64,000 nucleotides of DNA from Chlorobium phaeovibrioides (GCF_003968655.1 NZ_RXYK01000001.1:1-64000); one strand, 5' to 3'; counted from the stretch's first letter, positions 19,965-30,076 are shown. The notes: generated by a model from the letters alone, not told the origin. Program-made: numbers and translations.

Positions 19965-20777
19965 TTAAGGTTTTTTCCCTTCCCCGGCGGAGAGTGCCTC
20001 CAATGGCCGGAGTTGTGAGAACAGTGTGATGAACTCTTCGATACTCAGCGCTTCTGCCCTGAGTTTGAGGGTTTCGGGGGTGAGGGATGAAAGGTCATAG
20101 GAGTCGCGCAGATTGTTCAGCAGTGTTTTGCGCCGCTGGTGGAAGGCAGTCCGTACAAATTGCCTGTATGCAAGGGGGTTCTCTACCGGGCTTTCTTTTT
20201 TCGGCGTCATTGAGATGACGGCACTGTCAACATTCGGCTGGGGTTTGAACACTTTCCGTCCCACCTTGAAGAGATAGCGAACAGTGCAGAAGGACTGCAG
20301 CTGAACGGCCAGAATCCCGTACTCTTTTGTTGATGGCTTGGCGGTGAGGCGGAGCGCAACCTCATGCTGCATCATCAGTGTGGCGGAGAGAATGTTGTGG
20401 CGGGCCTCAAGCAGTTTGAAGATGATCGGGGTGGTGATGGAGTAGGGAATATTGCCCAGAACCCGCAATGGCCCGTCAGTGGAAAGTTCTTCAAGGTCGA
20501 GATCAAGAAAGTCAGCTTCAATCATCTGAAGAGAGGGGTACTCCCGGCGGATGAATGCCGCCAGTGCCCGATCCTTTTCTACTGCGGTAAAGTGGGGGGT
20601 GAGGGCGGAGATTTCCTTGGTCAGTGCGCCGAATCCGGGCCCGATTTCAAGAATGCGCTCTGTCGGGAGCGCTCCGGAGGCGGCAACAATTTTGCGGGTG
20701 ATGTTGCTGTCAGTAAGGAAGTTTTGCCCCAGTTTTTTTTTTACCGCTATTTCTGTATGCTTATATTCAACTCGCAT
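19965..20777 (-). CDS. rsmA: 16S rRNA dimethyladenosine transferase RsmA/KsgA
   Basis: Dimethylates two adjacent adenosines in the 3' helix of 16S rRNA during small-subunit maturation. 270 residues. Family motifs: KLGQNFLTD (near 14-22), the SAM-binding [10 protein letters not shown] (near 45), [10 protein letters not shown] (near 112-121, the catalytic NxPY) and [11 protein letters not shown] (near 175). Divergent from the transketolase gene, with an 80-base promoter region between them. Confidence 0.96.
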   Translation of the reverse strand: MRVEYKHTEIAVKKKLGQNFLTDSNITRKIVAASGALPTERILEIGPGFGALTKEISALTPHFTAVEKDRALAAFIRREYPSLQMIEADFLDLDLEELSTDGPLRVLGNIPYSITTPIIFKLLEARHNILSATLMMQHEVALRLTAKPSTKEYGILAVQLQSFCTVRYLFKVGRKVFKPQPNVDSAVISMTPKKESPVENPLAYRQFVRTAFHQRRKTLLNNLRDSYDLSSLTPETLKLRAEALSIEEFITLFSQLRPLEALSAGEGKKP

Positions 20778-20857
20778 CGTAAGGTCCCGGGTGGGTTCGG
20801 CCCGCTTTTGAACAGGGGCAGAAGTGTTTTTAATAATTATATGCTATTCTGACTGCA

Positions 20858-21841
20858 ATGGGAGAAAATAACATCGAGGCCGCCCCCGGGCAATATGTTT
20901 CGCGCGGCAACAAGGCAACCCGTACAGGATTTGGCGAAGCCCTTCTTGAAATTGGAAGGGAGAACCCTTCAGTAGTGGCCCTTTGCGCCGATTTGACTGG
21001 CTCACTCAATATGAACCATTTCAGAGACGAATTCCCTGATCGTTTCATTGAAACCGGTATTGCCGAGGCAAACATGGTTTCCATGGCCGCCGGCCTTGCC
21101 ACGACGGGGAAAATTCCCTTTGCTGCCAGTTTCGCCGTCTTTGCCACTGGCCGCGTCTTTGACCAGATTCGCCAGTCGGTCTGCTATTCCAATCTCAATG
21201 TAAAGATATGCGCTTCACATGCCGGACTGACTCTGGGAGAGGATGGTGCGACTCACCAGATTCTTGAAGATGTGGGAATCATGCGCGGTCTTCCGGGAAT
21301 GACGGTTGTTGTGCCGGCGGACTACAGCGAGACCAAGCGGGCAGCCAGAGCCATAGCCGCTTACGAGGGGCCTGTTTATTTCCGCTTTGGACGGCCCAGT
21401 ATTCCGGACTTTTCCCTTGATTCGGATGGGTTTGAAATTGGTCGCTCCATAGAGCTTCATGCCGGAAAGGATGTGACGGTCATTGCCTGCGGCATTATGG
21501 TGTGGAAGGCTCTTGAGGCTGCCCGGATTCTTGAAAAGGAGGGTGTTGGCGTCAGAGTCATCAATATGCATACCATCAAGCCGATTGACACCTTGGCCAT
21601 AGTTCGTGCTGCGCATGATACCGGAGCTATCGTAACCGCCGAAGAGCATCAGGTGTACAACGGTCTCGGGGATGCCGTGGCCGGTGTCTGTGCCCGGAAC
21701 ATTCCCGTGCCAATAGAAATGGTTGCCGTGGACGACCGTTTTGGCGAGTCGGGCAAGCCCGATGATCTTCTTGCGAAGTACAAACTGACCACTGAAGATA
21801 TTCTTGAAAAGATATACCTTGCACTGCGCAGGAAAGAGTGA
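20858..21841 (+). CDS. Transketolase, C-terminal subunit (split transketolase)
   Basis: 327 residues covering only the pyrimidine-binding and C-terminal domains: [40 protein letters not shown] and [20 protein letters not shown]. The thiamine-diphosphate (GDG) domain is missing, so a partner N-terminal subunit must be encoded elsewhere. Split transketolases of this type occur in archaea and several anaerobes. It functions in the pentose phosphate pathway. It is followed after 33 bases by ybaB on the same strand. Confidence 0.9.
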   Translation: MGENNIEAAPGQYVSRGNKATRTGFGEALLEIGRENPSVVALCADLTGSLNMNHFRDEFPDRFIETGIAEANMVSMAAGLATTGKIPFAASFAVFATGRVFDQIRQSVCYSNLNVKICASHAGLTLGEDGATHQILEDVGIMRGLPGMTVVVPADYSETKRAARAIAAYEGPVYFRFGRPSIPDFSLDSDGFEIGRSIELHAGKDVTVIACGIMVWKALEAARILEKEGVGVRVINMHTIKPIDTLAIVRAAHDTGAIVTAEEHQVYNGLGDAVAGVCARNIPVPIEMVAVDDRFGESGKPDDLLAKYKLTTEDILEKIYLALRRKE

Positions 21842-21874
21842 ATGGATTTTTGAACCCGTAAACGGGACTGAGAA

Positions 21875-22204
21875 ATGGAGATGCCGAATTTAGGCGATAT
21901 GATGAAACAGATCCAGCAGGCTAGCGCAAAGATGCAGGATGTGCAGAAACAGCTGGAAAAAACAGTGACCCACGGGGAAGCCGGTGGCGGGATGGTGAAG
22001 GTGAGTGTCAACGGCCGGCAGCGGCTCCTCAGCCTTGCCATTGATCCCGACATCATGGATGACCGCGAAATGGTTCAGGATCTGGTGCTTGCGGCTGTGA
22101 ACAGTGCGATTGAGGAGTCCGGACGCGTCTCTCAGGAGGAGATTGCCAAGGTTGCGGGGGGAATGATCAATCCTGCCGACATCCTGAAAAACATGGGTAA
22201 ATAA
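21875..22204 (+). CDS. ybaB: Nucleoid-associated protein YbaB/EbfC
   Basis: 109 residues of the small dimeric DNA-binding family. It opens [20 protein letters not shown] and contains [20 protein letters not shown] (about 36-56) and a C-terminal helix. The conserved ybaB-recR pairing is present, with recR starting 8 bases downstream. A second ATG at 21881 is an equally possible start. Confidence 0.95.
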   Translation: MEMPNLGDMMKQIQQASAKMQDVQKQLEKTVTHGEAGGGMVKVSVNGRQRLLSLAIDPDIMDDREMVQDLVLAAVNSAIEESGRVSQEEIAKVAGGMINPADILKNMGK

Positions 22205-22212
22205 TTTCCCCG

Positions 22213-22827
22213 ATGCGTTATACTTCGGCCGCGATTGAAGCCCTTATTGATGCGTTTGCCAAGCTCCCCGGTGTCGGTCGCAAAACGGCACGGCGGCTTG
22301 CAATGCATGTGCTGCAGCAGCCACGGCTGGAGGCCGAGCGGCTTGCTTCTGCGCTGCTTGATGCAAAAGACCTTGTTGTCCGGTGTTCGATATGCCAGAA
22401 TGTGACTGACAGAGATGCCGATCCCTGCCGAATATGCACCGGACAGGGCCGCGACCAGAGTGTGATATGCGTTGTCGAGTCTCCGGTTGATGTTCTTGCT
22501 TTTGAAAAAACCGCTCACTACAAAGGGCTCTACCATGTTCTGCATGGGGTGATTTCCCCGCTTGACGGCATTGGCCCTGACGACATCAACATCCGTGAAC
22601 TGCTCCAGCGTCTTCAGCCAGAAAAGGGCGGGGAGGTGAGGGAGATTGTTCTTGCGCTCAATCCGACGGTTGAGGGGGAAACGACATCGCTCTATCTTTC
22701 AAGGCTCATTGCTCCCCTTGGCATCATGGTGACAAAAATAGCCCGGGGAATCCCCGTTGGCGCAGAACTTGAGTTTATTGACGAGGCGACCCTTTCGCGG
22801 GCCATGGAGGGTCGCACGACTTTCTGA
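22213..22827 (+). CDS. recR: Recombination protein RecR
   Basis: Acts with RecO/RecF in loading RecA at single-strand gaps. 204 residues: N-terminal helix-hairpin-helix ([16 protein letters not shown]), C4 zinc finger ([18 protein letters not shown], about 56-73), Toprim domain ([14 protein letters not shown], near 80-95) and the C-terminal Walker-B-like region ([16 protein letters not shown]). It follows ybaB directly. Confidence 0.96.
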   Translation: MRYTSAAIEALIDAFAKLPGVGRKTARRLAMHVLQQPRLEAERLASALLDAKDLVVRCSICQNVTDRDADPCRICTGQGRDQSVICVVESPVDVLAFEKTAHYKGLYHVLHGVISPLDGIGPDDINIRELLQRLQPEKGGEVREIVLALNPTVEGETTSLYLSRLIAPLGIMVTKIARGIPVGAELEFIDEATLSRAMEGRTTF

Positions 22828-22860
22828 ACCTATGGGGCAGGCCTGTATCGGTTTGTTCCC

Positions 22861-24276
22861 ATGCAATTGAGAAGTACCGTAGTTATGACTGGACAAAAAA
22901 AATCGGTTTTGATTCTTGGCGGCGGCCTTGCCGGCCTGACAGCGGCAAAACGGCTGACTGACAGGGGCTTTGATGTGAAGGTTCTGGAAAAGCTCGGCAG
23001 GTATGGAGGAAAGGTTGCCTCATGGAAGGATGACGAAGGTGACTGGATTGAGTCAGGGACACACTGCTTTTTTGGCGCATACGGCGTGCTGTATGATCTC
23101 ATGAAAGAGATCAAGACCTATCACGCGGTGCTGTGGAAGGAGCACAAGCTTACCTATACGCTTGCGGGAGGTGGGGATTTCACCTTCAATACATGGGATT
23201 TGCCGAGTCCGCTCCATCTGCTTCCTGCCATTATCGGGAACCGTCATTTTTCTTTTGGTGAGATGGCCGCCTTTTCCCGTTCGCTCATTCCTCTTGCCCT
23301 CCACCAGGACCGTTACGCCCCGACACAGGATCATCTCAGCTTTGCCGATTGGGCGGAGGAGAAGAAGTTCGGGAAACGGCTGATGAACACCATGTTCAGG
23401 CCGATGTCGCTTGCGCTCAAGTTCATTCCGCCGGAGGAGATATCAGCTAAAATCATTCTTGATGTCACCGAAACATTCTATCGCATTCCCGATGCTTCAC
23501 GCATGGGTTTTCTGAAAGGAGCTCCTTCGGAATATCTCCATAAGCCGCTTGTTGACCACTCCACTTCGCGGGGGGCAGAGTTCCGCAGCGATGCGGCTGT
23601 AGACGAACTGCTCTATGAGGGGGGCGAAATCAAGGGTGTCCAGCTCAAAAACGGTGAGATTCTGACTGCCGACTACTATCTTTCGGCTCTGCCGATCCAC
23701 AATCTCAATCGGGTACTGCCTGAGAGTCTGAAAGAGCATGACCGGTTTTTCAAGGTGCTTGAGCATCTTGAAGGGGTGCCTGTCATTTCCGTACAGCTCT
23801 GGTATGATCGTGAAATCACCCCGGCCGACAATGTGCTCTTCAGCCCTGATGGGGTGATACCCGTCTATGCCAACCTTGCCCGAACGACGCCGGAGTACCG
23901 GACTCTACGGGGCGAGCCGTTCACCCGAAAGAGCCGTATGGAGTTCTGTGTGGCCCCTGCGGCCCCTCTCATGCAGCTTACCGATGCCGAGATTGTCCGG
24001 CGGGTGGACGAGAGTGTGAGAAACTGCTATCCGGCAACCTCCCGGGGCGCCTCCATCCTCAAGTCGACGGTTGTCAGAATTCCTCATTCAGTCTATGCGC
24101 CTCTGCCGGGCATGGAGCAGTACCGGCCGACACAGGTGACGCCGGTCAGGAACCTCTTTCTTGCTGGCGGTTTTTCCCGTCAGCTTTATTATGATTCCAT
24201 GGGCGGAGCGGTCATGAGCGCAAACCTCGCCGCAGAGGGAATTGTGAAGGCGGCTGAAGCAGAAAAATGTTCTTGA
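22861..24276 (+). CDS. crtP: Plant/cyanobacterial-type phytoene desaturase (CrtP-like)
   Basis: FAD-dependent carotene desaturase converting phytoene towards zeta-carotene; green sulfur bacteria use the CrtP/CrtQ/CrtH route and not CrtI. 471 residues: dinucleotide-binding [13 protein letters not shown] (near 20), [20 protein letters not shown] (near 50) and [20 protein letters not shown], and a C-terminal FAD segment [28 protein letters not shown] and FFGAY resemble cyanobacterial CrtP more than CrtQ, which usually has VDEEGN and FFGCY. CrtQ is the alternative. An internal ATG at 22885 is a possible start. Confidence 0.8.
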   Translation: MQLRSTVVMTGQKKSVLILGGGLAGLTAAKRLTDRGFDVKVLEKLGRYGGKVASWKDDEGDWIESGTHCFFGAYGVLYDLMKEIKTYHAVLWKEHKLTYTLAGGGDFTFNTWDLPSPLHLLPAIIGNRHFSFGEMAAFSRSLIPLALHQDRYAPTQDHLSFADWAEEKKFGKRLMNTMFRPMSLALKFIPPEEISAKIILDVTETFYRIPDASRMGFLKGAPSEYLHKPLVDHSTSRGAEFRSDAAVDELLYEGGEIKGVQLKNGEILTADYYLSALPIHNLNRVLPESLKEHDRFFKVLEHLEGVPVISVQLWYDREITPADNVLFSPDGVIPVYANLARTTPEYRTLRGEPFTRKSRMEFCVAPAAPLMQLTDAEIVRRVDESVRNCYPATSRGASILKSTVVRIPHSVYAPLPGMEQYRPTQVTPVRNLFLAGGFSRQLYYDSMGGAVMSANLAAEGIVKAAEAEKCS

Positions 24277-24342
24277 GGACAAAAAAATTGTTATCTTCAC
24301 AATCCTGATTCAGTTGGGGTTTTTTCGAGTAGTGACAATCAG

Positions 24343-24415
24343 GCCCTTGTAGCTCAGTGGATAGAGCAGTAGTTTCCGGAACTAAAGGTCGGCAGTTCGA
24401 ATCTGCCCTAGGGCA
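24343..24415 (+). tRNA. tRNA-Arg (anticodon CCG)
   Basis: Acceptor GCCCTTG pairs with CTAGGGC apart from a T6-T67 mismatch. The anticodon arm GTAGT-TTCCGGA-ACTAA gives CCG with a G-A mismatch at the outer pair. T arm GGCAG-TTCGAAT-CTGCC. No CCA is encoded. It is followed after 12 bases by tRNA-Pro. Confidence 0.92.
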
Positions 24416-24427
24416 CATGGGAAAAAT

Positions 24428-24500
24428 CGGGGTGTGGCTCAGATGGTAGAGTGCTGCGTTCGGGACGCAGAGGTCGTGGGTTCGAGTCCCGCCACCCCGA
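24428..24500 (+). tRNA. tRNA-Pro (anticodon CGG)
   Basis: Acceptor CGGGGTG pairs with CACCCCG, with the C1-G72 pair typical of bacterial tRNA-Pro. The anticodon arm CTGCG-TTCGGGA-CGCAG gives CGG, and the T arm is GTGGG-TTCGAGT-CCCGC. The gene encodes CAA and not CCA after the discriminator. Confidence 0.95.
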
Positions 24501-24507
24501 CAACAGG

Positions 24508-24544
24508 AGGCGATTACGGCAGGTTCCGCAGTCGCCTTTTTTTT
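24508..24544 (+). terminator. Rho-independent terminator after the Arg-Pro tRNA pair
   Basis: AGGCGA pairs with TCGCCT, and CGG pairs with CCG inside it, followed by eight T. It lies 8 bases after tRNA-Pro and ends the two-tRNA transcript. Confidence 0.85.
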
Positions 24545-24586
24545 CGCTCAGTTCTTTGCCGGTCAACTTAGTCTTCTGGAGCCCCC

Positions 24587-26164
24587 ATGCCCCAAAGCCA
24601 TGATGCTGAAAGAGCGTCCGCAATAACCCGCCATATCATCGAGTCCATTCCGGGCGCATTTTACATGCTTGACAGTCAGGGAAAGTATGTCCGCTGGAAT
24701 GCGTTTCAGCGTGATGTCATTGTTGGTGAGACGGATGAAGGGATGGCTGTTTTCAATGCCATTGAAACCTTTCATCCTGACGACAGAGAGGCGGCTCTTG
24801 CCGGGATACAGCAGATTATGCTGACCGGGGAAGAGGATATTGCCGAGGGACGCGTGCTGCTGCATGGTGGCCCGGATTATCTCTGGCTTTTGATGACGGG
24901 CCACCGGGTCATCATTGACGGCGAGCCGTTCATTATTGGCACCGGTGTTGACATTACCGCGAGAAAAAAAGCTGAAGAGGATGCGGCGCGCCTTGAGCAG
25001 CAGCTGCTGCAGTCCCAGAAAATGGAGGTTGTCGGCAAGCTTGCAGGAGGAATAGCGCATGATTTCAACAACATGCTGGCCGTTATTCTCGGTCACGCTG
25101 AAATGCTTTCTGACGGGATGGGGCCCGAGGATGAGCGATACGGCAATCTGGAGGCTATCCTTGGTGCAACGCAGCGACTTGATAATCTCACCCGTCAGCT
25201 TCTTGCCTTCGCCCGCAGTCAGGTTGTTCTTCCAAAAGTGCTTGATTTTGACGAGTCCGTTGACGGTACGCTTGGCCTTCTGAGGAGACTGATTGGTGAA
25301 AATATCGAGCTCAGGTGGCTTCCCGGAGCGGATGGGGGCAGGGTGAAAATCGATCCCTCACAGATTGACCAGATTATTGCAAACCTTTTTGTCAATGCAC
25401 GGGATGCCATTTCAGGCTCCGGAACCATTACCATTGAGACGCGGCGCTTCACTCAGCCCGAGAAAGATGTTTCAGCCGGTGTCATGGAGCGCAAGCCCGG
25501 CAGCTATCTTTCTCTTTCAGTGACGGATACCGGCAAAGGAATGTCTCCCGAGATGATACATCGTATTTTTGAGCCGTTTTATACGACAAAAGATATCGGA
25601 AAGGGAACCGGTCTGGGCCTTTCGACAGTGTACGGCATTGTGAAGCAGAATGGAGGGTTTCTTGATGTGTCGAGCGAGCCTGAAAAGGGCAGCCGGTTCA
25701 CTGTCTGTATTCCGGAATGCACAGTTGCGGCAAATACTCAGACGCATTCAGCCGTTTCCCACCAAAAGAGTTCAGAAGATGGGGGCAAGGTTGTTCTTGT
25801 TGTTGAGGATGAGGCTGATATTCTGCGGCTCTGCGCTTTTGTTCTTCGCGGTGAGGGATTTACCGTTCTTACCGCCTCGTCTCCCTCCGAGGCTCTGGAG
25901 GTTGCGCGCCGGCATGCAGCCGGCATTGATCTCCTTCTGACGGATGTCATCATGCCCGCCATGAACGGGGGCGACTTGCACCGGGCGCTTCTGGAAACTC
26001 ATCCTGCATTGCGGGCTGTTTTCATGTCGGGGTATACTGCTGATATCATCGGGGAGAAGGGTGTAGCGGGTGAAGGGCTGAATTTTCTCCAGAAACCTTT
26101 TTCCGTCAGGAATCTGACTGGTAAAGTGCGGGAAGTGCTTGATCTTCCATCCCCCCTTCAATAG
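24587..26164 (+). CDS. PAS-domain hybrid histidine kinase with C-terminal receiver
   Basis: 525 residues with no membrane helix, so probably cytoplasmic. Domains: PAS with PAC end (about 10-130; GTGVDITARKKAEED), HisKA with phospho-acceptor His in GGIAHDFNNMLAVILGH (near 160), HATPase with VNARDAI (N box), DTGKGMS (G1) and GKGTGLGLS (G2), then a receiver domain (about 395-525) with phospho-acceptor Asp in LLTDVIMPAMNG. The input signal and final output are unknown. No response regulator is adjacent; the nearest in the window is the sigma-54 activator at 52207, and no link is shown. Confidence 0.93.
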   Translation: MPQSHDAERASAITRHIIESIPGAFYMLDSQGKYVRWNAFQRDVIVGETDEGMAVFNAIETFHPDDREAALAGIQQIMLTGEEDIAEGRVLLHGGPDYLWLLMTGHRVIIDGEPFIIGTGVDITARKKAEEDAARLEQQLLQSQKMEVVGKLAGGIAHDFNNMLAVILGHAEMLSDGMGPEDERYGNLEAILGATQRLDNLTRQLLAFARSQVVLPKVLDFDESVDGTLGLLRRLIGENIELRWLPGADGGRVKIDPSQIDQIIANLFVNARDAISGSGTITIETRRFTQPEKDVSAGVMERKPGSYLSLSVTDTGKGMSPEMIHRIFEPFYTTKDIGKGTGLGLSTVYGIVKQNGGFLDVSSEPEKGSRFTVCIPECTVAANTQTHSAVSHQKSSEDGGKVVLVVEDEADILRLCAFVLRGEGFTVLTASSPSEALEVARRHAAGIDLLLTDVIMPAMNGGDLHRALLETHPALRAVFMSGYTADIIGEKGVAGEGLNFLQKPFSVRNLTGKVREVLDLPSPLQ

Positions 26165-26315
26165 CAATGATGGTGTCCTGGAGTGTGATGCACCTGTTGC
26201 CGGTATAGAGCATCCACGCAGCAAAACCCTTCAGCATACCCTCAGGCATCTCCTCAACCGTGGCATAGCTGCAGTTTCCTTGAGGTGAGTGTATGGCGAT
26301 TCGCATTGGCAGCAT
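26106..26315 (-). CDS. Small hypothetical protein, convergent with and overlapping the kinase gene
   Basis: 69 residues with no recognised domain. The sequence is ordered in character (MRIAIHSPQGNCSYATVEEM, then a central aromatic stretch AAWMLYTGNRC and IAIEGG) and looks like real protein. AGAGG lies about 9 bases before the ATG at 26315. The last 59 bases overlap the 3' end of the kinase gene. An alternative start is the ATG at 26306. The structured sequence at 26335-26460 would be its leader. Confidence 0.45.
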   Translation of the reverse strand: MLPMRIAIHSPQGNCSYATVEEMPEGMLKGFAAWMLYTGNRCITLQDTIIAIEGGMEDQALPALYQSDS

Positions 26316-26334
26316 TGCTCTGATACCTCTGGTG

Positions 26335-26460
26335 AATGTGTCCCGGGGTATATTCAGCTAAGCAAATCCCGTGCCAGCCGTCAGTGCTTCGGTATGAACT
26401 CCTGAAAGGAGCCGGTGGCTCCGACTCCCGGCGACTTGGGCGAGGGAGGAGTACTGGCAG
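26335..26460. other. Compact GC-rich structured intergenic element
   Basis: No gene is supported in 26316-26512. Three short stems are visible: CTCC/GGAG (26399-26411, loop TGAAA), GGAGCC/GGCTCC (26408-26422, loop GGT) and CTCCC/GGGAG (26425-26448). The first two share GGAG and so cannot form together. No known riboswitch consensus fits. It could be a leader RNA of the small minus-strand gene, a small RNA, or a short palindromic repeat element. Confidence 0.35.
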
Positions 26461-26512
26461 ATGTGCGTATCAATTTGGAGCAGTTTGTTCCGGTGTGAGT
26501 CTTTCCCTGCTT

Positions 26513-28102
26513 CTACAGGGTTCCGCTGAATTCGGAGGTGGTGTGGAACTGAAGCTCGGGGTAGTCTTCGCGGGCTACTTTGAGCATCCATTCACTTTCA
26601 GCGAGGAAAACAGGCTGTTCGTCGCGGTCAAGTGCGATGGCTCCGCTTTTGCGGCGGAGAAACTCTTCAAGCATCTCTTCGTTTGTTCCGGTAACCCAGA
26701 ATGCCTTGTGGTATCGCAGGGGGCTGAAGTCGCACTGGGCATTGTATTCGTGCTCCAGACGGAATTTGATGACATCGAACTGCAGTTCTCCGACGGTGCC
26801 GATGATTTTGCGGTTGCCGAACTGGATGAAGAGCTGGGCGAGCCCCTCTTCGGTGAGCTGGCGTATGCCCTTGTCAAGCTGCTTCTGCTTCATGGGGTCG
26901 CGGTTTTCCAGCGCCTTGAAGATTTCAGGTGAGAAGCTGGGTATGCCACGGAAGTGCAGTTCTTCCCCTTCGGTGAGCGTGTCGCCTATTTTGAGTGATC
27001 CGTTGTCGTACAGGCCGATGACATCTCCCGGCCAGGCGTCGTCGATGATGCTTTTTTCATTTGCCATGAAGTGGGTCGGGCTTGAGAAGCGGACCTTTTT
27101 CTGCAGCCGGGTATGGGTATAGAACCGGTTCCGTTCAAAACGGCCGGAGCATATTTTGAAGAATGCCGTACGGTCGCGGTGGTTGGGGTCAAGGTTGGCG
27201 TGGATTTTAAAGACAAACCCGGACATGGGTGTTTCTTCAGCAAGTACCATGCGTTCCTCCGCCTCTCTCTTTTCGGGACTGGGGGCAATGGCGAGGAATG
27301 TTTCAAGGAGTTCGCGGATTCCGAAATTGTTGACGGCACTGCCAAAGAATACCGGAGCGAGCAGTCCGTCGCGGTAGAGTTCCCGTTCAAAGGGTTCATA
27401 GACTCCTTCAATGAGGGCAATGTCGTCTCGTAGTTTGCAGCAGTGGCTTTCAGGTACCCATTTTTCCAGTTCCGGGTCAAGGGGATTGCTGATGCTGATG
27501 AGATTTTCGTTGATTTTTGAACTGCCTGGGCGAAAGAGATCGAGGCTGTTCTCGTAGAGATTGTAGACCCCCTGGAACGACTGCCCCTGGCTGATAGGCC
27601 AGGTGAGAGGCCGTACCTGGATTTCGAGTTTGTGCTCGAGTTCATCAAGCAGTTCAAATGGGTCGCGCCCCTCCCGATCCATTTTGTTGATGAAGATGAT
27701 CACCGGTGTGTGGCGCATCCGGCATACTTCCATCAGGCGCCCGGTCTGTTCTTCTACCCCTTTGACGCAGTCGATAACGAGAACGACGCTGTCAACGGCG
27801 GTGAGGGTGCGGTAAGTATCTTCAGCAAAATCTTTGTGGCCGGGGGTGTCGAGAATGTTGATCCGTTTGCCGCCGTATTCAAACCCCATGACAGATGTGG
27901 CTACGGAAATGCCCCGCTGCTTTTCAATCTCCATGAAGTCGCTCGTTGCGCTTTTATGGATTTTGTTGCTTTTAACCGCCCCGGCTGTCTGTATGGCACC
28001 ACCAAAGAGGAGAAACTTTTCGGTCAGTGTTGTTTTGCCGGCATCGGGGTGGCTGATGATGGCGAAGGTTTTGCGTCTGGCGATCTCTTTATGTAATTCC
28101 AT
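26513..28102 (-). CDS. prfC: Peptide chain release factor 3
   Basis: GTPase that recycles RF1/RF2 from the ribosome after peptide release. 529 residues, the normal length. G motifs: [15 protein letters not shown] (near 17), [16 protein letters not shown] (near 85) and [12 protein letters not shown] (near 140). The C-terminal RF3 domain includes [19 protein letters not shown] (near 430). Transcribed alone, divergent from ppa. Confidence 0.97.
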   Translation of the reverse strand: MELHKEIARRKTFAIISHPDAGKTTLTEKFLLFGGAIQTAGAVKSNKIHKSATSDFMEIEKQRGISVATSVMGFEYGGKRINILDTPGHKDFAEDTYRTLTAVDSVVLVIDCVKGVEEQTGRLMEVCRMRHTPVIIFINKMDREGRDPFELLDELEHKLEIQVRPLTWPISQGQSFQGVYNLYENSLDLFRPGSSKINENLISISNPLDPELEKWVPESHCCKLRDDIALIEGVYEPFERELYRDGLLAPVFFGSAVNNFGIRELLETFLAIAPSPEKREAEERMVLAEETPMSGFVFKIHANLDPNHRDRTAFFKICSGRFERNRFYTHTRLQKKVRFSSPTHFMANEKSIIDDAWPGDVIGLYDNGSLKIGDTLTEGEELHFRGIPSFSPEIFKALENRDPMKQKQLDKGIRQLTEEGLAQLFIQFGNRKIIGTVGELQFDVIKFRLEHEYNAQCDFSPLRYHKAFWVTGTNEEMLEEFLRRKSGAIALDRDEQPVFLAESEWMLKVAREDYPELQFHTTSEFSGTL

Positions 28103-28268
28103 TCAGGTCTTTTCTGGCGGCTGGTACCGGAAGCGGTTGCGAAGTTGACAATGGCCTCAAAGATACAAAGAAGAGGGCTAACCTATGGCAGGTTCTCCAA
28201 AAAAATGCTATACTGGCACAGCTTTTTTGTATGCATGCACTTCAACCTGTTAACCATTCCCTACACCC

Positions 28269-28811
28269 ATGAATTTCAATCCCTGGCATCATGTTGAGAT
28301 AGGAGAGGACTGCCCCAAAATTGTCAATGCAATCATTGAAATATCCCAAGGCAGCAAGACCAAATACGAGCTTGACAAGAAAACTGGTATGCTGAAGCTT
28401 GACCGGGTTCTGTTTTCCTCCGTGTTCTATCCTGCCAACTACGGTTTCATTCCCAAGACTCTTGGTGATGACCATGATCCGCTGGATATTGTGGTTATTT
28501 CACAGTGCCAGATTGTTCCGATGTGCATGGTTCGGGCAAGGGTGATAGGTGTGATGCGCATGATTGACCATGGCGAGGGTGATGACAAGATCATTGCCGT
28601 TGCGGAAGATGACATGAGCATGAGCCGGATTCAGGACATTTCCGAGCTCTCTCCCCACTTCAATTCCGAGCTGCAGCACTTTTTTGAGGAGTATAAGGCG
28701 CTTGAGAAGAAGACGGTGCTTGTGGAACAGTTCCAGAATGCCGAGATTGCTCAAAAGAGTGTTCTTCATTCTATTGACAATTACAACAAGGTTTTCGCTC
28801 CTGTAGAGTAA
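28269..28811 (+). CDS. ppa: Inorganic pyrophosphatase (family I, soluble)
   Basis: Hydrolyses pyrophosphate and so drives biosynthetic reactions forward. 180 residues. The family signature with metal-binding aspartates is [13 protein letters not shown] (near 66-78), and [16 protein letters not shown] precedes it. A C-terminal helix is longer than in the smallest members. A PPK2 kinase follows after 59 bases, so two phosphate-metabolism genes are adjacent. GCTATACT at about 28206 upstream may be a -10 element. Confidence 0.95.
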   Translation: MNFNPWHHVEIGEDCPKIVNAIIEISQGSKTKYELDKKTGMLKLDRVLFSSVFYPANYGFIPKTLGDDHDPLDIVVISQCQIVPMCMVRARVIGVMRMIDHGEGDDKIIAVAEDDMSMSRIQDISELSPHFNSELQHFFEEYKALEKKTVLVEQFQNAEIAQKSVLHSIDNYNKVFAPVE

Positions 28812-28870
28812 GCCCGGACGGTGGACGGGTCCACAATCTGCAGTGATGGACAGCCTGGGGAGCCACAGTA

Positions 28871-29752
28871 ATGGACAGTGATTTTGATGCAGGAAGGTTT
28901 CGTGTGCTGCCGGATGTGAGGGTTGATCTTTCGGAGTATCCGGCACTGATTTCTCCGGTGTATGCTTCAACTTCCAACTATCACGAGATGCTCCGGGAGC
29001 ATGTTTCCGAGCTCTCGGAGCTGCAGCAGGTGTTTTATGCCGACAACCGTTATGCCGTCCTGCTGATTTTTCAGGCCATGGACGCTGCCGGTAAAGACAG
29101 CTGCATACGCCATGTGATGACCGGCATCAATCCTCAGGGATGCAGTGTCCACAGTTTTCGCCACCCCTCCATTGAAGAGTACGAACACGATTTCCTCTGG
29201 AGGAGCAATGCAGTCCTTCCTGAGCGGGGACATATCGGCATTTTCAACCGCTCCTATTATGAAGAGGTGCTTATTGCCCGTGTGCATCCCGAAATCATGG
29301 AAAGCGAGGGGGTTGCCGGTGTCGGAATCCCGACGGAAGAGGTCTGGCAGGGGCGGTACCGTTCCATCAATGATCTGGAACGCCATCTCACGGCCAATGG
29401 CACAAGGGTGGTCAAGTTTTTTCTCCATCTTTCCCCCGAAGAGCAGCGAAAACGGTTTCTCAAGCGGATTGACAGACCGGAAAAGAACTGGAAGTTCAGC
29501 ATGGCCGATATTGAGGAACGAAGATTCTGGGATGAGTACATGCATGCCTATGCCAGCTGCCTGTCGGAGACATCTTCCAAAGATGCGCCCTGGTACATTG
29601 TGCCTGCCGACGACAAGAAAACCGCCCGGTTGATTGTTTCCTCAATCATCCTCAATCTTTTCAGGAGTTTCAATCTTCAATATCCCAAAGCGGGACCGGA
29701 GAGGGTCAAGGAGCTCAAGGCATGCCGGAAACTGCTGTCAGCAAAGGCGTAG
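28871..29752 (+). CDS. Polyphosphate kinase 2 family nucleotide phosphotransferase
   Basis: 293 residues. Walker [20 protein letters not shown] (near 58-76) with the PPK2 form AxDAAGKD, lid-module and Walker B regions [19 protein letters not shown] (near 120), and [17 protein letters not shown] (near 205). These enzymes move phosphate between polyphosphate and nucleotides; the single-domain form of this length usually phosphorylates AMP and/or ADP from polyphosphate. Which nucleotide is used cannot be told here. The context beside pyrophosphatase fits phosphate economy. Confidence 0.9.
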   Translation: MDSDFDAGRFRVLPDVRVDLSEYPALISPVYASTSNYHEMLREHVSELSELQQVFYADNRYAVLLIFQAMDAAGKDSCIRHVMTGINPQGCSVHSFRHPSIEEYEHDFLWRSNAVLPERGHIGIFNRSYYEEVLIARVHPEIMESEGVAGVGIPTEEVWQGRYRSINDLERHLTANGTRVVKFFLHLSPEEQRKRFLKRIDRPEKNWKFSMADIEERRFWDEYMHAYASCLSETSSKDAPWYIVPADDKKTARLIVSSIILNLFRSFNLQYPKAGPERVKELKACRKLLSAKA

Positions 29753-29766
29753 CGGCTCCTTCAGGG

Positions 29767-29972
29767 TGTTGATAACATTTCCGGCCGTTCCGCCAAGGTG
29801 GTGCTCCAGCCGTGGCGTTGTGGTGGGAACTCTGAAATATGAATACCTAAGTTGTTTTTCTTAAGGGATTTACCGGTTCGTTTCTTTTTTTTCTGTTCGG
29901 CGTTGATTTTTATCGGTATACCGATGACGCTTCGTCCGGATGGTTATAAAATGTTGATAACCTGTTGATAAC
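29767..29972 (+). repeat. Three copies of TGTTGATAAC in the ppk2-kdsC intergenic region
   Basis: The 324-base gap (29753-30076) holds no gene. Identical 10-mers lie at 29767-29776, 29952-29961 and 29963-29972. The last two are 11 bp apart, one helical turn, which suggests a protein binding site. The core resembles a degenerate DnaA box (TTATCAACA), but no other origin feature is present. The pair lies 105 bp upstream of kdsC. Confidence 0.45.
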
Positions 29973-30076
29973 AGGGGCGAGCCTCTACTCTTTTTTTTGG
30001 CATGGGTTCTGAAATGTGGAAAATGTCCTATATTCAGCGGTTACAACCTTTAGCCCTATTCCCGGAGAATTCCCGT

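Noticed and set aside
26335-26460. Cobalamin riboswitch or other known regulatory RNA
   Set aside because: GC-rich stems and a CAAATCCCG stretch recalled a cobalamin box, but the GCCACTG-type core and overall order are absent. SRP, 6S, glycine, TPP and SAM consensus elements also do not fit.
28200-28225. Sigma-54 promoter before ppa (CTGGCAC is present)
   Set aside because: The -24 half matches, but there is no GC at the required 10-base spacing.
29753-30076. Replication origin
   Set aside because: Three DnaA-box-like 10-mers are present, but there is no dnaA, dnaN or strong AT-rich unwinding repeat set nearby.
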